A stretch of DNA of 64,000 nt from Balneolaceae bacterium UBA7797 (GTDB taxonomy: Bacteria > Bacteroidota > Rhodothermia > Balneolales > Balneolaceae), in contig DLCN01000003.1 in the NCBI GenBank assembly GCA_002480645.1, positions 62,001-126,000 on the forward strand, read 5' to 3'. Position numbers and translations under genes: made by a program. The notes under the pieces were generated by a model, which had not been told where the DNA came from, did not search any database, and was given only the letters and a program-made list of their open reading frames with translations. Positions 44,288 through 53,196 of the stretch are shown piece by piece; within the stretch, counting starts at the first letter, position 1, and every line of letters starts with the position of its first letter.

Positions 44288-44656
44288 TCAGCTTTGCTCA
44301 ATATCTATAGCAACAACACCAGATTGATTCCAATAACGTTCAAACTCATCTTTGTTTACAGGATCGCCATCAAAATCTTCATATTTCATATTGGTATCAA
44401 GCCAAAAACCATAGTTTCTTTCAGAAGGCCCCGCGAAAATAGGTTTGTCTTCTTTATCAAGGGCAATTTCTCTCCAAGGAATTAGTTCACCTTCATTTTC
44501 TACGAATTCGATTAACCAACTCTTTACTAAATACATTTTATTTTCATAGTCAGGATTTGCCCTTGGGATAAAAAACAAAATTACATTGATTAGTTTTTCT
44601 TTCCACCTATTTTCCTTTGGCCAATCAGTCGCTTCATTTGTCCTCAAGTATCGCAT
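44288..44656 (-). CDS. Small hypothetical protein
   Basis: This 122-residue soluble protein has no signal peptide. A hydrophobic patch (KLINVILFFIPRANPDY) lies near the start, followed by an acidic, tryptophan-rich body (LIPWREIALDKEDKPIFAG, YGFWLDTNMKYEDFDG). I do not recognise a family. It follows an attC-like structure by a few tens of bases in its own reading direction, as a cassette gene would. The next gene downstream is 22 bp away. Confidence 0.55.
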   Translation of the reverse strand: MRYLRTNEATDWPKENRWKEKLINVILFFIPRANPDYENKMYLVKSWLIEFVENEGELIPWREIALDKEDKPIFAGPSERNYGFWLDTNMKYEDFDGDPVNKDEFERYWNQSGVVAIDIEQS

Positions 44657-44692
44657 TCAAAGTCTTTTGGAAATTACCGTCACCGGCGGTTT

Positions 44693-44813
44693 GCATATGG
44701 CTTGTGGCGGTTTCAAAGCACTTTCCTGTCCAACGAAACTAAAGCTGGATACAGAACAAAAACCTTGCTAGTAGCCGTTCGCCCGGCATAAGCTATATGC
44801 GTTGTTGTACCAC
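44693..44813 (-). repeat. attC-like (integron cassette site-like) structure
   Basis: An imperfect 18-bp inverted repeat (44693-44710 with 44783-44800, mostly differing by G-T-compatible changes) encloses about 72 bases. It is followed by GTTGTACCAC at 44804-44813, whose complement starts the gene-side core. This lies just after the 3' end of the gene at 44820-45416, where a cassette recombination site would be. The far core (R' side) is not clear. Confidence 0.45.
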
Positions 44814-44819
44814 GTTTTT

Positions 44820-45416
44820 TTATTCTTTATAAATTGCCAATCTTATTTTTCTGTAGTCAGTCGAATTACTTCCTAACATAAATAGATAGGCTTTATTTCC
44901 GTTTCCGCTCAGCCATTTAATTCCGTCTCTAAAATTTGACTTTGCAGTGTCCGAAGCAATTTCTACAAAACTTGGTTCTCCCAATTTAGAAGTCAGTTGT
45001 TTTTTTAATCCGTCGAATTTTTTCTGGAACTTTTTTGTGTCGGTTTTACTTTGACCAGAAGGTTTGTCTGGTTCTTGTATTTCAGTCCACTCATACATTA
45101 CAACTCGAACTATACTGTCTGAAGCTGTATAAAAATATTCAGTTTCTAATTCAAATTTTCCTTTTTCGGTACGCCTGTAGGTTTTTGGTGTCTCTAGATT
45201 AAAACCCTTTTTGTTCGGGTAAATACTTTCTCCAATGCTTATTTTGTGACTTGGTGTCCTATCAGTAGAACCAAGGTCTTGTTCGATTTTATCTGCCTTT
45301 GGAATTGTTAGAGTTGCTAAATCGTCAAATCTCTCCGTTTGAAATATACTTCTATTTGTAACGCAAGAAACGATAGTTAGGCAAATGATTGTCGATATAT
45401 AGATTGTCTTTTTCAA
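44820..45416 (-). CDS. Hypothetical lipoprotein with cassette-like boundaries
   Basis: The 198-residue product has a lipoprotein signal (IVSC, Cys at about residue 18). A polar body rich in lysine and threonine follows (FFYTASDSIVRVVMYEW-like central strand region) with no recognised family. It is strongly AT-rich. Copies of an 11-bp inverted sequence, TGTTGTACCAC at 44803-44813 and its complement at 45419-45429, flank the gene closely on both sides. The attC-like structure lies beyond its 3' end. This one-gene unit therefore looks like a mobile cassette. Confidence 0.65.
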   Translation of the reverse strand: MKKTIYISTIICLTIVSCVTNRSIFQTERFDDLATLTIPKADKIEQDLGSTDRTPSHKISIGESIYPNKKGFNLETPKTYRRTEKGKFELETEYFYTASDSIVRVVMYEWTEIQEPDKPSGQSKTDTKKFQKKFDGLKKQLTSKLGEPSFVEIASDTAKSNFRDGIKWLSGNGNKAYLFMLGSNSTDYRKIRLAIYKE

Positions 45417-45448
45417 ATGTGGTACAACATAAGAATAACACGCACGGG

Positions 45449-45498
45449 GTTCATGTTATCCCTACTTCAAGTATAAGTGTTGTTCACGTTATCCCTAA
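45449..45498. repeat. 16-bp direct repeat pair
   Basis: GTTCATGTTATCCCTA (45449-45464) and GTTCACGTTATCCCTA (45483-45498) differ at one base and lie 34 bp apart, just upstream of the minus-strand lipoprotein gene. They may be remnants of a recombination site or a regulator site. Confidence 0.5.
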
Positions 45499-45582
45499 TA
45501 ATTTCAGGGGTATCATGAATAAATGATAATTACTGTTGGAAAGCAATTTTAGTTGGTGGAAGGAGGGCGTTATTGAAACAGA

Positions 45583-46452
45583 TCAGTGTTTTTTGGTGCC
45601 AAAAATTTCTTCAAAGGCATGGTACACGGCCAGGTGCAGGGCGTCTCCGTGGTCGCGGGCTTCCAGAAAATTAAAGTGCAGGGAAGTAGCCGCTCCGGTC
45701 CGTTCCGAAAGTTGTTCATATAGTTCCCGGGCGGTTCTTTCCATGAACTCGCCTTCTTTTCCCACCGCAATATAAATATGCTGAACACCCTCAGGGGTTG
45801 AAGGCTCTTTTGCCAGCATGGATTCATCATTCCACCATAAACTCGGACTCACAATGATGTAATGATCAAACAGATAGGGTTTGGTATAAAGAATTTCGGT
45901 GGCGAGTAGTCCGCCTAAGGATTGCCCGATGAGGGTTTCTGTATCGGATACTTTATACGCAGACCGGACTAACGGTTGTACTTCTTCTTCTATAAAACGT
46001 ATGAAATCGGCCGATCCGCCGGAAGTGGGGAAGTCCTCCTGATCCTGCTTATTCTTCGTCGGGAAGGTGAAATCCCGTTGGCGGTCAACGTTTGTAATCC
46101 CCACAACAATGGATTCGGGGACCATTTGTATCCATGAAAAAGAACCAAATTGTACTAAACCTGAAATGTGTATGAAATCCTCATCCAAGGAACCATCCAG
46201 CAAATAAATGACCGGATAGGTTTTCAGGGAATCCGGGGAATATCCCGGTGGTACATGAATGTTCAACTCCCGCTCTTCATGTAACACGGACGACTGAAAG
46301 GTTATGGTTGTACCAATTTCAATCGGAGTCTCTGAATAGGGTTGAATTTCCTGAGCTACAGCTTCGGTTGATGTAGCCGAAACACAGCAGAACAGCATAA
46401 TTCCGGTACATAACAGCTTTGTTGTGAGATTCACCGTTCTGAAAATGCTCAT
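45583..46452 (-). CDS. Exported alpha/beta-hydrolase esterase (Esterase D/IroE type)
   Basis: This 289-residue protein has a signal peptide and the PF00756-type esterase fold. VIYLLDGSLDEDF is the first conserved block, LIGQSLGGLLATE holds the nucleophile serine (about S175), and EARDHGDAL near residue 270 holds the probable catalytic histidine. Such enzymes cut ester bonds in siderophores, acyl sugars or carbohydrate esters. Its start overlaps the stop of the GH65 gene by one base, so the two are coupled and de-esterification of a glucoside substrate is likely. No terminator was seen. Confidence 0.82.
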   Translation of the reverse strand: MSIFRTVNLTTKLLCTGIMLFCCVSATSTEAVAQEIQPYSETPIEIGTTITFQSSVLHEERELNIHVPPGYSPDSLKTYPVIYLLDGSLDEDFIHISGLVQFGSFSWIQMVPESIVVGITNVDRQRDFTFPTKNKQDQEDFPTSGGSADFIRFIEEEVQPLVRSAYKVSDTETLIGQSLGGLLATEILYTKPYLFDHYIIVSPSLWWNDESMLAKEPSTPEGVQHIYIAVGKEGEFMERTARELYEQLSERTGAATSLHFNFLEARDHGDALHLAVYHAFEEIFGTKKH

Positions 46453-48485
46453 CAGTTATTCGTGTACATCTTTTCCTCGATCCCCACTCCCGAAATGATG
46501 AGGGAATTCCACGCCTTGGGAAGTTGAGTCTCGAGTGTTTCAATTCCGTTCGCAGTAATATCCAGTCCACCAAACCCGAACAGCACGGCCTGTAGCATAC
46601 CTCCGGCCCCGGTTGCAAAATAGGGATTGGTTCCACCTGCCGTTTCCGCTATTACCGCAAAAGGAGGGAGCTCATTCGGCTCGTAGCTTTTTTTAAACAT
46701 CCGGTAGGCCTTTTCAGGATCACCCAGCCGGGAATATAGAACGGATAATATGGCACCGCCCATAGCCGGACCATCCGGAGAGAGCCGTGGTTCGTAATAT
46801 TCCAGGTCACGCAAGATATCTTCCCGTTCAGTCACTATGTTGAGCGGATAAGCGAGTAAATTCACATCCGCCTGTTTGATCATCACTCCATCGTAGGTTG
46901 CATTTTCGCGGGTGGTTCCGTCAGGGAATTTCAGGATCGGAATGTTATCGGCTACATGCTTCCATTCCGGATCAGCTTCTACTCCCAACGCCTCTGCGGC
47001 TTCCGTTGCATAGCCGAGCACGGTTATGACCATGCCGTTGGTAAAGGCGTTGTTGTCTATATTTTCTTCCCATTCGTTGGCACCAATTACATTGTTGATC
47101 TCATATCTGCCCGGACCGTTTCGTTCCACCCGGCTGATCCAAAAATCAGCCACTTCTTTCAGCACGGGATACCCGCGTGTTTTCAGCCATTCTTTATCTC
47201 CGGTCACCTCATAATATTTCCAGAATGCCCAGCCGACGGTGGCCGAAATATGCTGCTGAAAGGGTCCGGTCAATGCCCAGACGGGAGTGTCTTCGGAACC
47301 GTCTTCGGCCGATTCCCACGGGAACATGGCTCCGTCGAAGCCATGAGCAAAAGCATTTTGTCTGGCGGCATCCAGTCGCTCAAAACGATATTCCAACAGT
47401 GATTTAGCAATCTCGGGCTGCATCACCAAAAGAGGCGGATACATCCACAATTCAGTGTCCCAGAACACATGGCCGTTATAACCCAGTCCGGAAAGTCCCA
47501 TCGGCGACAGCGAATAGGCTGTTCCTTTGCGGGCAAAAGAGTATAAATGGTAAAGTGCAGAACGGACCGCACGTTGCGATTCCAGATCGCCTTCGATCAC
47601 GATATCGCTTTTCCAGAGTTCTTCCCAGTCTGATTTGTGGGCTCGTTCCAGCCGGTCAATTCCTTCGAGGCGGGCATAAATGGTCAGTCGTTCGGCTTCG
47701 TTCCGGGGATCATTATTGTGAACAGTCGAAATGGTGGAGCCGACTACGGCAAACCGATAGGTTTCGCCTTTTTTGAGCTGCTTCCGGAACTTCATGAGAT
47801 GCATGTTGTAATCCCAGTCCTCATGAATGATATCAGGTTCTTCCCCGTGTTTTTCCGGAAAGATGAAGGAAGTGGAAGTCGCGACTTTCTTCATTCCGGG
47901 ACTGAAAGCCTCGGACGTCATAAGAGGCAATAACACATGCGGGCGATCAATTTCGGAATAATAATTTCGTACGTCGGATAAGTGATTGGGCGCTTCGATA
48001 TAATTGATGGGAGTGATCTGTACATCCTGCTTTGCTTCAATTTCCACAATTACCATAGAAGTAAACGGGAGGTTTCGCAGCGACATCAGTTCGTGAGTAA
48101 CGCTAACTTTATCACCCACATCAAAAGTGGTGGTGAGTGTGGCTTCCCGCATGTCCAGCGTTTGGGCGAAGCCTGAAATATTCCCCCGGTTAATGCGCAT
48201 TCCATCCACTTCGAGATGCATATTCATATGACTGAACACCTTCAGGATGTTGCTCACACGTCCACGTTGGTAATAGTCGTACACTCCGTTCAGAACCACA
48301 TCTTCCACCTTCATCGGTTCAGGCGAGGAAACAAGTCCCACCATTCCGTTGGCCACGGTGACTCCATAATAATTAGTGGGATCGATATCCTCTGCAACGA
48401 TGTGCCAGGGTGAATTTTTCAGGTTTTGAGCGAATAATGAGTAAGAAAAGAGGACTGCAAAAAGCAGAAGAACTGATTTTTTCAT
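46452..48485 (-). CDS. Secreted GH65 family hydrolase (kojibiose hydrolase-like)
   Basis: This 677-residue protein has a signal peptide (cleaved after LFAQ) and the full GH65 (alpha/alpha)6 architecture. The general acid is E471 in the GANEWEENIDNNAFTN block. Where phosphorylases carry a phosphate-binding loop there is instead a glutamate, E614 in AVIAETAGG, in the place expected for the base of inverting hydrolases. I recall nearly the same positions in a Flavobacterium johnsoniae kojibiose hydrolase. A secreted alpha-glucoside hydrolase, rather than an intracellular phosphorylase, is therefore predicted. It forms an operon with the esterase, and a GH13 amylase lies 2.7 kb away. Confidence 0.85.
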   Translation of the reverse strand: MKKSVLLLFAVLFSYSLFAQNLKNSPWHIVAEDIDPTNYYGVTVANGMVGLVSSPEPMKVEDVVLNGVYDYYQRGRVSNILKVFSHMNMHLEVDGMRINRGNISGFAQTLDMREATLTTTFDVGDKVSVTHELMSLRNLPFTSMVIVEIEAKQDVQITPINYIEAPNHLSDVRNYYSEIDRPHVLLPLMTSEAFSPGMKKVATSTSFIFPEKHGEEPDIIHEDWDYNMHLMKFRKQLKKGETYRFAVVGSTISTVHNNDPRNEAERLTIYARLEGIDRLERAHKSDWEELWKSDIVIEGDLESQRAVRSALYHLYSFARKGTAYSLSPMGLSGLGYNGHVFWDTELWMYPPLLVMQPEIAKSLLEYRFERLDAARQNAFAHGFDGAMFPWESAEDGSEDTPVWALTGPFQQHISATVGWAFWKYYEVTGDKEWLKTRGYPVLKEVADFWISRVERNGPGRYEINNVIGANEWEENIDNNAFTNGMVITVLGYATEAAEALGVEADPEWKHVADNIPILKFPDGTTRENATYDGVMIKQADVNLLAYPLNIVTEREDILRDLEYYEPRLSPDGPAMGGAILSVLYSRLGDPEKAYRMFKKSYEPNELPPFAVIAETAGGTNPYFATGAGGMLQAVLFGFGGLDITANGIETLETQLPKAWNSLIISGVGIEEKMYTNN

Positions 48486-48550
48486 GTGGATGAGTTTATT
48501 TATTCCCGACTACCGGATGGGAATATAAAACTTTGAATCTAATCAGATAA

Positions 48551-49270
48551 TCAATTTCTTCGCATCGCTTGTTCTCTCAACTCTTTGGGCATTTTTTCGA
48601 TGGCGTAACGCAGAGCTGTGCGGGGCATCAGGCTCTTACGTGACATCACATAGTCAAACACTTTCTGTTGGTGAGCCTGACTGGCTGATTTCAACATCCA
48701 GCCGTAGCCTTTTTGTACCAGATCTTCAGAGTTGGTAAGTAACCGGTCAGCGATCTCAAAGATATCATTCAGGAATTGTCCTTTGCGGGCAGGAATAATG
48801 AGTGTTACTGCAGCTGCGCGCTTAACGAATCGTTTGTCGGATGCCGTCCACTTTTTTAACTCCGATATAAACATCGGGTACATCATCACAAATTCTCCAA
48901 TGGTATGATTGCAGAGTGTGTCGCAGTCGGCCCAGTTGTCTACATACGTATGAACCCAGCGTTCGAAGATCCTGAAATCAGATGGTTCGTATTCTTTCTT
49001 CCGGGATTCTGAGAAGATGCAGGCGATGATCTTCTCTTCGATATATCCCGATTTCCAGAGTTCTTCGCAAAGGGTAAATACCTCGGATTTGCTGAGTTCT
49101 TTAAGCTCTTTTTTGAAGGATCTCCCGATCTTTCGAACAACGGGAGTTTTTACTCCATAGATCTTTGTCTCGTCTCCGTCTTTAAAGAACCGAAGCATCG
49201 AAGTTCTTCTTTCATCCTCTGTATTATCCCTGAGCTGAGTACGGATTTCGGACAGAATAGAAGTGTTCAT
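48551..49270 (-). CDS. DNA alkylation repair protein, AlkD-like HEAT repeat
   Basis: This 239-residue helical-repeat protein has the AlkD signatures GVKTPVVRKIGR, WVHTYVDNWADCDTLCNH and QKGYGWMLKSAS. Members excise alkylated bases (N3- and N7-alkylpurines) without a base-flipping pocket. The start at 49270 (MNTSILSEIRTQL) is preferred over an ATG at 49303 because that one lies inside a hairpin (49294-49317). No partner genes are evident. Confidence 0.88.
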   Translation of the reverse strand: MNTSILSEIRTQLRDNTEDERRTSMLRFFKDGDETKIYGVKTPVVRKIGRSFKKELKELSKSEVFTLCEELWKSGYIEEKIIACIFSESRKKEYEPSDFRIFERWVHTYVDNWADCDTLCNHTIGEFVMMYPMFISELKKWTASDKRFVKRAAAVTLIIPARKGQFLNDIFEIADRLLTNSEDLVQKGYGWMLKSASQAHQQKVFDYVMSRKSLMPRTALRYAIEKMPKELREQAMRRN

Positions 49271-49293
49271 GTGCATTAGCCTGTTTAAATATG

Positions 49294-49317
49294 CCCGGCT
49301 CATATATCAGAGCCGGG
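49294..49317 (-). terminator. Hairpin between rhodanese and AlkD-like genes
   Basis: A perfect 8-bp stem CCCGGCTC/GAGCCGGG with an eight-base loop is followed on the minus strand by a weak T-rich stretch. It probably ends the rhodanese gene transcript. Confidence 0.5.
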
Positions 49318-49385
49318 AACAGACTAAAGTATCAAATCTGACAGTAATTACGGAGTCGAAATTCTGCTCACGATGACCCGGTAAA

Positions 49386-49889
49386 CTAACTCTTCCGGTT
49401 AGTATTCCACGGGAGTCGGGCAATGGCCATCCGCATATAGCACCGGTCGATGATGGAAGTGAAGGTCAGCCCGGTGGCAAGAATGATCGGAATATAAATG
49501 CCTTCTTCAATACCGAGAAAATGCAAAGCCAGAAAGGTGAGCAATAACAGCCCGAGGGTCATTCTGAACTGTCGGTCTATAGTCCAACCGGTTACTTTTT
49601 TAGTGGTTCTGATGTCGCACATCTGATCTTCCATCAGAAATACATTACTCAGGCCTTCGGAGCTCAAACGTTGCTGAACCTGAGAGGCCCGGTTACCACT
49701 TTCGCAGATCAGGCAGATCTTCACATCCTCGTACTTTTTAAACTGTTCCGGCTTAAAGGAAGTGGATGGAATATTCACTGCTCCGGGAATATGATTTTCT
49801 TCAAATTCACCGGGTTCCCGAACATCTATGATCACTGATGATCCTTTTATGAATTCTGTTTGTGCTTCGTGATTATTAATAGTAGGCAT
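49386..49889 (-). CDS. Rhodanese domain protein with two membrane segments
   Basis: The 167-residue protein has an N-terminal rhodanese domain (about 1-105; IIDVREPGEFEENHIPGAVN) with the active cysteine C62 in the loop ICESGNRASQ. Two hydrophobic helices (about 113-150) and a DUF2892-like end follow. Rhodaneses move sulfane sulfur or act as sulfide and thiol relays, and the fusion places the domain at the membrane. It stands alone. No sulfur genes are adjacent. Confidence 0.88.
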   Translation of the reverse strand: MPTINNHEAQTEFIKGSSVIIDVREPGEFEENHIPGAVNIPSTSFKPEQFKKYEDVKICLICESGNRASQVQQRLSSEGLSNVFLMEDQMCDIRTTKKVTGWTIDRQFRMTLGLLLLTFLALHFLGIEEGIYIPIILATGLTFTSIIDRCYMRMAIARLPWNTNRKS

Positions 49890-50231
49890 AGTTCTGGTGA
49901 TGATATCTTTAATTGACGAATAGTTAATCTCAGGTCGTATTTTTCCTGAGTGCGTTGTAAATAATAGTTTTATTGATACACGCTGTTCATTGATGATGAA
50001 GCCGGATCAATGGATCGATATAGTTTAATAAATAAGATGTATCCGGCTTTGAAAGAGTAGAACTATTTCGATATTAAATCAATTCCGGTTCAGCCGGTTC
50101 TTACATTATTTAAATATTGTGGTGATCGAGAAAAATGATATCCGAATACATACCCTCATAAAATTTTACCCGCTTGCTCAAAAACTCATTAATAACTACA
50201 CTCTGCATTATTTTAAAAACAATTCGGAGTC
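49890..50231. other. Divergent intergenic region with long-loop inverted repeat
   Basis: This 342-bp region separates the rhodanese gene from the ThuA-like gene. It contains an inverted repeat AAGCCGGAT (49999-50007) and ATCCGGCTT (50041-50049) with a 33-base loop, possibly an operator or leader structure. No gene was recognised. Confidence 0.4.
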
Positions 50232-50993
50232 ATGCGGAAAATTCAGATCACACTTATTGCCCTTTTAGTCTCAGTCACCTCACAGGTATATGCCCAACCA
50301 CAGTTCAAGGCATTGTTGTTTACGAAAACGGCCGGGTGGCATCATACATCCATCAATGAGGGAGTGGACGGACTCAGACAACTTTCAAAGCGACACCAAT
50401 TTGATCTGGTGTGGCAGGAAGATGCGAATTATTTCAACCCACAGTATCTGCAGCAGTTTGATGTGATCATTTTTCTGAGCACCACCGGTGATATCCTCAA
50501 TGATGAGCAACAGGCTGCCATGGAAGATTTTATCCAAAGCGGAAAGGGATTTGTGGGGATCCATGCCGCCTCAGATACGGAATACGAGTGGCCCTGGTTC
50601 AAACAACTGGTAGGCAGAATGTTTAAGATCCATCCCAGAAATCAGACGGCAAAACTCACGGTGCTGGATGCCGGATTCCCCGGAATGGAACGGATGCCTG
50701 CCAAATTCTGGTGGACCGATGAATGGTATGAATTCGGCGAGGAAACCTCGGAAAACCTGAATTATCTGCTATCAATTGACGAAAGCACGTACGAGCCGGA
50801 AGCTCAGTGGGGCGATAATATCGGAAAGGGGATGGGGGATTTTCATCCGTTGGCGTGGTATCAGGAATTTGACGGCGGCCGATCGTTTTATACGGCTCTT
50901 GGTCACATGGCCGAAACCTATTCAGATAAGATGTTTCTGGAACATATCTACGGAGGAATTTTCTGGGCGGCTACGGGAAAAGGGATAGAGTAA
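50232..50993 (+). CDS. Exported ThuA-like domain protein
   Basis: This 253-residue protein has a signal peptide (cleaved after VYAQ) and a ThuA fold related to glutamine amidotransferase domains: FTKTAGWHHTSINEG, VIIFLSTTGDILN, FVGIHAASDTEYEWPWF and ALGHMAETY. ThuA is named for trehalose/maltose utilisation, and many secreted Bacteroidota members occur in sugar-degradation loci, with keto-disaccharide metabolism a known role. It lies between GH65 and GH13 genes, which fits alpha-glucoside metabolism, though it faces away from both. Confidence 0.85.
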   Translation: MRKIQITLIALLVSVTSQVYAQPQFKALLFTKTAGWHHTSINEGVDGLRQLSKRHQFDLVWQEDANYFNPQYLQQFDVIIFLSTTGDILNDEQQAAMEDFIQSGKGFVGIHAASDTEYEWPWFKQLVGRMFKIHPRNQTAKLTVLDAGFPGMERMPAKFWWTDEWYEFGEETSENLNYLLSIDESTYEPEAQWGDNIGKGMGDFHPLAWYQEFDGGRSFYTALGHMAETYSDKMFLEHIYGGIFWAATGKGIE

Positions 50994-51153
50994 TCAGGAT
51001 TAATTGGGGCGATCTCAGTGAGTAGGCAGGAATGGTGATTACAGTTCAATGATTTCGGAGGTTCCGGGCTGTATTATTCCCGGGAATTCGGGAAGATTTG
51101 AGAAAAACTGAAGGTGAGAAATTCATTTCTTTTATCACTGAAAAAACTATCAG

Positions 51154-51179
51154 AAAAAAAGGCGCAAAACTGCGCCTTT
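51154..51179 (-). terminator. Terminator of the GH13 gene
   Basis: A perfect 9-bp stem AAAGGCGCA/TGCGCCTTT (51158-51166 and 51171-51179) gives, on the minus strand, a hairpin followed by a T-tract. It lies 33 bp after the stop of the amylase gene. Confidence 0.88.
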
Positions 51180-51211
51180 AATGTTTAGCAATTATTTATA
51201 AAAGTGAACTG

Positions 51212-53059
51212 TTATTTCAGAATCAATCCCCATTTTTCAGGAACGGAGATCTCATCACCTTCAGAGAAAGTCTTACCACTTAACAGATCTGTATAAGAAC
51301 CTTGTACTTCTTCGACATCGATCACTTGTTCCGAGTCGCTGTTATTGATCACCACAAAAATAGTTTCCCCTTCAAACGCACGTTCAAAGATGAGAATATC
51401 ATTGTCATCATCGGCCAGAACTAACCGATAAGAACCCAATTGAAGTGCCGGATTGTCTTTACGGATGTGAATCAACTTTTTGTAATGGTTGAACAGGTCC
51501 TCATTGATTTCCACTTTGTCGGGTGCATGAGTAGAACCATCGGCATTATACACTTCATCGGCGTACTCAATATCGTCCCAGATCATGGGCTTGCGGTCGT
51601 CGGGATCGTTGCCGCCCCACATACCCACTTCATCGCCGTAATACACCATTGGTGCGCCCACGTAGGTCATTTGCATGATCACGAATAGTTTTTGCAATTC
51701 GATGTCATCGGCCTGAGGTTTGCGGGTGTCATAGTTTGGATTTTCCCCTTTAGAGGCTCCAAAATATTGGCCCCAATCACGAAAATTTCCGATGCCATTA
51801 TTTCGGTTTACGATATGCGAACCAATGCGGTTGGCATCATGACTGCCAAATAAATTCTGAACTACATACGCTACGCCTTTTGGATAGAGCTCACGTAGAT
51901 CCTGTAGTTTTTGATCGTATTCACTGGCGGTGATTCGGGTTTCATCTTCATTAAAAAAGAATTCGGCCGAGGCAAAAGCGAAATTGTAATTCATCTCGCC
52001 GTCAAATTCATCACCTTGTAAGTAGGGTTGTACATTTTCAGGTTTATCGATGATCTCGGCTGTCATATACGCTTCCGGATTGATCGAGCGTACGTGGGTG
52101 CGCCAGTCTTTCCAGAAAGGATGGGCCACACAATAGGCCACATCCAAACGCCAGCCGTCGATACCGAATTCTGTGCCTTTACCTTTGGGATTCATCCAGC
52201 GCTCGGTAGCATTGAAGATGTAGTTCTTAGGACCTTCTACGATCCCGTTTTCATCTTCTTTCAACTCAGGAAGTGATTTTACCCCAAACCAACCGGCATA
52301 ATCAAATTCAGTACCGGCTTCCTCATCATCCCACGAATGAATAATAAACCAATCTTTATAGGGGGAATCCTGTTGGTTCTCGCGCACATCTTTGAAGGCA
52401 AAACTATTGTATCCAAGGTGGTTGAATACACCGTCGAAAATGATACGCATGTCCCGTTTATGAGCTTCTTCAATGAGTTCCAGTGCCAGCTCGTCGGCAG
52501 ATGTCCACACCCAGGTTTCCGGGTCGAGTGGATCTTCGGTTTTGATGAGCTCACGATCGCCGGCGGGATCAGGACCAAAATTCGGGTCGATGTGATGATA
52601 GCTTTCCCCATCATATTTGTGCAAAGAAGGGGAGGTAAATACCGGGTTCATGTAGATAGCGGTGATGCCCAGGTCCTGCAGATAATCCAGTTTATCGATC
52701 ACGCCTTGTAAGTCGCCTCCATAACGTCGGCGTAGTTGATGCATCCACAAAGCGTCTTCGCCATTCGCTTTTTCATAGGGCTGTAGTTCATACCAATCAC
52801 TGCCCCAGGGATGAATTTGCCATTCTTTGGGAGGTTGCTGGGGATCAGCTCCCAGAATGTCGTTTACGGTTGGATCGTTGGAGGGATCTCCATTTCGAAA
52901 TCGTTCCGGAAAAACCTGATACCAAACTACGGTTTTAGCCCAGCGGGGCACAAATTCATCAGGGTCTGTATAATTCATGTTTTTATTGGATTGGCTGCAC
53001 CCTGTCAGTAGTACTCCAAGAAGAAGCACGACAAGATATATACGATGAGTGGTTTTCAT
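51212..53059 (-). CDS. GH13 alpha-amylase / neopullulanase-like lipoprotein
   Basis: The 615-residue enzyme has a lipoprotein signal (LLTGC, Cys at about residue 21) and a full GH13 barrel: region I FDGVFNHLG, region II GWRLDVAY (nucleophile D306), region III TAEIIDK (acid E335) and region IV FGSHDANR (D408). The arrangement and the MNPVFTSPSLHKYDGESY segment are like cyclomaltodextrinase/neopullulanase or maltogenic amylase. A C-terminal beta-domain follows (about 530-615). It would cut maltodextrins at the outer membrane or in the periplasm, providing substrates for the GH65 enzyme. Confidence 0.92.
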   Translation of the reverse strand: MKTTHRIYLVVLLLGVLLTGCSQSNKNMNYTDPDEFVPRWAKTVVWYQVFPERFRNGDPSNDPTVNDILGADPQQPPKEWQIHPWGSDWYELQPYEKANGEDALWMHQLRRRYGGDLQGVIDKLDYLQDLGITAIYMNPVFTSPSLHKYDGESYHHIDPNFGPDPAGDRELIKTEDPLDPETWVWTSADELALELIEEAHKRDMRIIFDGVFNHLGYNSFAFKDVRENQQDSPYKDWFIIHSWDDEEAGTEFDYAGWFGVKSLPELKEDENGIVEGPKNYIFNATERWMNPKGKGTEFGIDGWRLDVAYCVAHPFWKDWRTHVRSINPEAYMTAEIIDKPENVQPYLQGDEFDGEMNYNFAFASAEFFFNEDETRITASEYDQKLQDLRELYPKGVAYVVQNLFGSHDANRIGSHIVNRNNGIGNFRDWGQYFGASKGENPNYDTRKPQADDIELQKLFVIMQMTYVGAPMVYYGDEVGMWGGNDPDDRKPMIWDDIEYADEVYNADGSTHAPDKVEINEDLFNHYKKLIHIRKDNPALQLGSYRLVLADDDNDILIFERAFEGETIFVVINNSDSEQVIDVEEVQGSYTDLLSGKTFSEGDEISVPEKWGLILK

Positions 53060-53196
53060 TCAATGATGGTTAGGCTTGCGATCGAGGTGCTATAATCACC
53101 CCAAAACTGTATTGCTTCAGATCTGGTCGGGAAGCTAAAGAAATTGAATGGAAATAATATGAAGGGATTGATAATGGCTGAAATAAAATCGAAGTG

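Noticed and set aside
40199..45500. Insertion sequence or transposon with transposase
   Set aside because: No transposase or DDE/HUH-type product is present in any frame seen here; the repeats may still be non-autonomous.
46956..47402. 148-codon frame antisense to the GH65 gene
   Set aside because: The opposite strand encodes conserved GH65 motifs throughout; no independent support.
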